DNA of 64,000 nucleotides from Mycobacterium sp. URHB0044 (GTDB lineage Bacteria; Actinomycetota; Actinomycetes; Mycobacteriales; Mycobacteriaceae). Numbering within the stretch: position 1 is the first letter of the stretch; each line of letters starts with the position of its first letter. The notes under the pieces are model-generated. The model had not been told where the DNA came from. It ran no database searches and saw only the letters and a program-made list of their open reading frames with translations. Positions 62,128-64,000 of this stretch are shown piece by piece. Location of the stretch: positions 372,001 to 436,000 of the forward strand of contig NZ_JIAW01000005.1 in NCBI RefSeq assembly GCF_000620625.1. The letters run 5' to 3'. A program made the position numbers and the translations under genes.

Positions 62128-62978
62128 GAATCTGTCTCTTCCACCGCGGCCGCCAGGTGCTCGTTGGTCGGCTGGTCGCCGGTCCACGAAACCTGCAGCA
62201 CTCCAAGCGGTTCTACTTGCTCGAATGCTACCGCCCGGGCCCGGAACAATTCGAGCAGCGCCAGGAACCGCCCCACGATCTCGATCCCGCCCGAACAGTC
62301 GGCAACCAGTTCGGAGAACGTCGCCCACTGCCCGATTCCCCGCTCCTCGAGCATCCTCAGGACGTGCCGTGCCTGCTCAGGCACCGACACTGCGGGCACG
62401 TGGAGGTGCCCGGTGCCCACCGTCGGCACCGGCCGCGGGGTGAACACGGCCGCGGCGATCTGCGCGAACCGTTCGGCGTCCACACCCAGCATGACCTCGG
62501 GCAACAGGTCTTCGTACCGATCCTCCAGCGCCACCGCGCGGGGGTAACTGCGCAGCGCGGCAGCCTCCAACTCGGCGAACATCTCCGCGACGTGCTTGTA
62601 GGCGCGGTACTGCAGCAATCGGGCGAACAGCAGGTCACGCACTTCGAGCAGCGCGAGGTCTTCCTCGTCGTGCACCTCGCCCGACGGCAGCAGCCGGGCA
62701 GCCTTGAGGTCGAGCAGTGTGGCGGCGATCACCAGGAACGCGGTGGTCTCGTCGAGGTCGAGCTGCTTGGCGGCCGCCTTGGTGTACGCGATGAAGTCGT
62801 CGGTGACCGTGTGCAACGCCACTTCGGTGACGTCGAGGCGATGCGCGAAGATCAGCTGCAGCAGCAGGTCGAAGGGACCTTCGAAGTTGCTCAGCCGGAC
62901 CTGGAAACCCGGCGCGGCTTCCGCCTCCGGTTCCGCCGCCGGGGCGGTTGCTGCCTCCGAAGTGGTCTCGCCGCTCAC
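62124..62978 (-). CDS. scpA: Segregation and condensation protein ScpA (kleisin)
   Basis: 284 residues from GTG 62978, overlapping the ParA-family stop (GTGA). The core starts at FQVRLSNFEGPFDLLLQLIFAHRLDVTEVALHTVT in outline and includes AATLLDLKAARLLPSGE, typical of ScpA. An acidic Ala/Glu-rich N-terminus (25 residues) precedes it, as in other mycobacteria. It bridges the SMC heads and binds ScpB. Confidence 0.96.
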   Translation of the reverse strand: MSGETTSEAATAPAAEPEAEAAPGFQVRLSNFEGPFDLLLQLIFAHRLDVTEVALHTVTDDFIAYTKAAAKQLDLDETTAFLVIAATLLDLKAARLLPSGEVHDEEDLALLEVRDLLFARLLQYRAYKHVAEMFAELEAAALRSYPRAVALEDRYEDLLPEVMLGVDAERFAQIAAAVFTPRPVPTVGTGHLHVPAVSVPEQARHVLRMLEERGIGQWATFSELVADCSGGIEIVGRFLALLELFRARAVAFEQVEPLGVLQVSWTGDQPTNEHLAAAVEETDS

Positions 62979-63838
62979 ACGCCGAACCGGTCGATGACCT
63001 CACGCGCCAGCGACCGATATGCTTGTGCGCCACCGGATTTGGGTGCCCACGTGGTGATGGGCTCGCCGGCGACGCTGGTCTCTGGGAATCGGACGGTCCT
63101 GGCGATCACGGTGTCGAAGACTAGATCACCGAACCGCTCCAGGACACGCGCCATCACCTCGCGGGCGTTCACGGTGCGCGTGTCGAAGCGCGTGATGAGG
63201 ATGCCGCTGATGCTCAGCTTGGGGTTGAGTCGGTCATGGACCTTCTCGACGGTGTCGGTCAGCAACGCCAGACCACGCAGCGAGAAGTACTCGCACTCGG
63301 TGGGAATGATCACGCCGTCGGCGCACGCGAGCCCGTTGACGGTGAGCAGTCCGAGTGAGGGCTGGCAGTCGATCAACACGTAGTCGTAGCGGTCCAGGAC
63401 CGGGTACAGGGCGCGCGCCAGCGACTGCTCCCGACCGACCTCGTTGACCAGTTGGATCTCGGCGGCCGACAGGTCGATGTTGCTCGGCACCAGGTCGAGG
63501 CCCTTGACCCGGGTCTTGATCAGCACGTCGTCGATCGACACCCGCGGCTCGACCAGCAGGTTGTGCACCGTGTGGTCCAGTTCGTAGTGCGGGACGCCAA
63601 GGCCTGCGGAGAGCGCGCCCTGCGGGTCGAGGTCGACCAGCAACACGCGCCTGCCGTATTCGGCCAAGCTGGCGCCCAGGTTGATGGTCGACGTCGTCTT
63701 GCCGACGCCGCCCTTCTGGTTGCACATGGCGATGACCTTCGCCGGTCCGTGCACACTCTTGGGCTTGGGTTCGGGGATCAACCTGGGTGGGCGCCCGGTC
63801 AGGCTCGTGCCATCGGTCGTTGCGGCGTCGTCGGTCAC
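62975..63838 (-). CDS. ParA-family ATPase of the scpAB operon
   Basis: 287 residues from GTG 63838. The deviant Walker A is NQKGGVGKTTSTINLGASL, with LLVDLDPQGALSAGLG and VLIDCQPSLGLLTVNGL following, all typical of Soj/ParA. It corresponds by position to M. tuberculosis Rv1708, not to the parA of the oriC region. A role in chromosome partition is assumed from its operon with scpA and scpB. Confidence 0.95.
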   Translation of the reverse strand: MTDDAATTDGTSLTGRPPRLIPEPKPKSVHGPAKVIAMCNQKGGVGKTTSTINLGASLAEYGRRVLLVDLDPQGALSAGLGVPHYELDHTVHNLLVEPRVSIDDVLIKTRVKGLDLVPSNIDLSAAEIQLVNEVGREQSLARALYPVLDRYDYVLIDCQPSLGLLTVNGLACADGVIIPTECEYFSLRGLALLTDTVEKVHDRLNPKLSISGILITRFDTRTVNAREVMARVLERFGDLVFDTVIARTVRFPETSVAGEPITTWAPKSGGAQAYRSLAREVIDRFGV

Positions 63839-63957
63839 GAGGGACCGTCGCTGCTCAGGCGACCCATACCCATGGCGAACATCGGGTGAAGTCTAACGGT
63901 TGAGCAGGCCGGGAACGGCCGACCCGCGGGCAACCGAGCCGTCCGATTCGACGAAGG

Positions 63958-63974
63958 GCCCACCTAGGGTGGGC
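63958..63974. promoter_or_regulatory. GCCCACC-TAG-GGTGGGC inverted repeat
   Basis: A perfect 7-base dyad with a three-base centre lies 120 bases upstream of the ParA-family start and four bases before a possible plus-strand GTG at 63978. It may be an operator or a hairpin in the leader of the divergent gene. The stretch 63839-63957 shows no other feature. Confidence 0.45.
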
Positions 63975-63977
63975 ATC

Positions 63978-64000
63978 GTGAGCTTGAAGCGGCGCAATCC
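63978..64000 (+). CDS. Possible start of a divergent gene (partial)
   Basis: A GTG at 63978 begins an open frame (Met-S-L-K-R-R-N...) that leaves the window after seven codons. The GGTGGGC just before it could act as ribosome-binding site. The evidence is weak because only 23 bases are visible. No product can be named. Confidence 0.25.

Overview
The window is GC-rich actinobacterial DNA, most likely from a fast-growing mycobacterium (Mycolicibacterium type). The evidence is the run parA-scpA-scpB-rluB-cmk-der at the right end, which has the order of the Mycobacterium tuberculosis Rv1708-Rv1713 block, an MmpL transporter, small mycobacterial secreted proteins including a haemophore-type protein, a mycothiol-dependent-type enzyme, F420-type oxidoreductase and FadD proteins, and frequent ATGA/GTGA stop-start overlaps. 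No assignment was tested by a database search.

Layout. 1-2400: end of a luciferase-like F420 oxidoreductase, a SnoaL-like protein, a Nudix hydrolase and a methyltransferase. 2416-14005: a compact eleven-gene minus-strand operon for ureide (allantoin) use. It has a peptide/nickel-type ABC importer, isochorismatase-like hydrolase, lipoprotein binding protein, metallo-beta-lactamase hydrolase, allantoinase, Asp/Glu/hydantoin racemase, allantoicase, an unknown 179-residue protein and a 2-oxoglutarate/Fe(II) oxygenase. A divergent TetR gene lies at its head. 14-25 kb: mixed housekeeping and accessory genes (two TetR regulators, a mycothiol-type enzyme, GDSL hydrolase, secreted proteins, an acyl-CoA synthetase, VOC and SRPBCC proteins) and a 520-base non-coding stretch with five phased repeats. 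24.8-32.6 kb: an NlpC/P60-type protein, a strong terminator, then a tightly coupled operon of GntR regulator, 2x[4Fe-4S] ferredoxin, ABC importer whose binding protein carries a NosL-like tail, and an AprA/fumarate-reductase-like flavoprotein ending in HEAT repeats. I know no described pathway for that operon.

32.6-41.2 kb: TetR, a hydrolase and an MmpL protein, followed by a second unusual unit. This is an ECF-type sigma factor overlapping a membrane-anchored Rieske protein, then a copper lipoprotein, an exported phosphoesterase and a membrane protein. The two transcription units share an almost identical 20-base element. 41-50 kb: Tex, an acyltransferase, secreted proteins and a three-gene DyP-type peroxidase operon. 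50-55 kb: two small secreted proteins (one haemophore-like), an oxidoreductase, a frameshifted Tat-exported sulfatase and a lipase-like hydrolase.

55.4-57.6 kb is a small islet bounded by tRNA-Pro(GGG) and a 44-base copy of its 3' half. It carries a gene remnant and a disulfide-reductase-like flavoprotein that lacks both active-site cysteines. 57.7-63.8 kb is a TauE/SafE permease followed by the conserved chromosome-segregation/ribosome block. The two best candidates for undescribed biology are the ferredoxin/flavoprotein/transporter operon (25884-32595) and the sigma/Rieske/cupredoxin unit (37909-41121).
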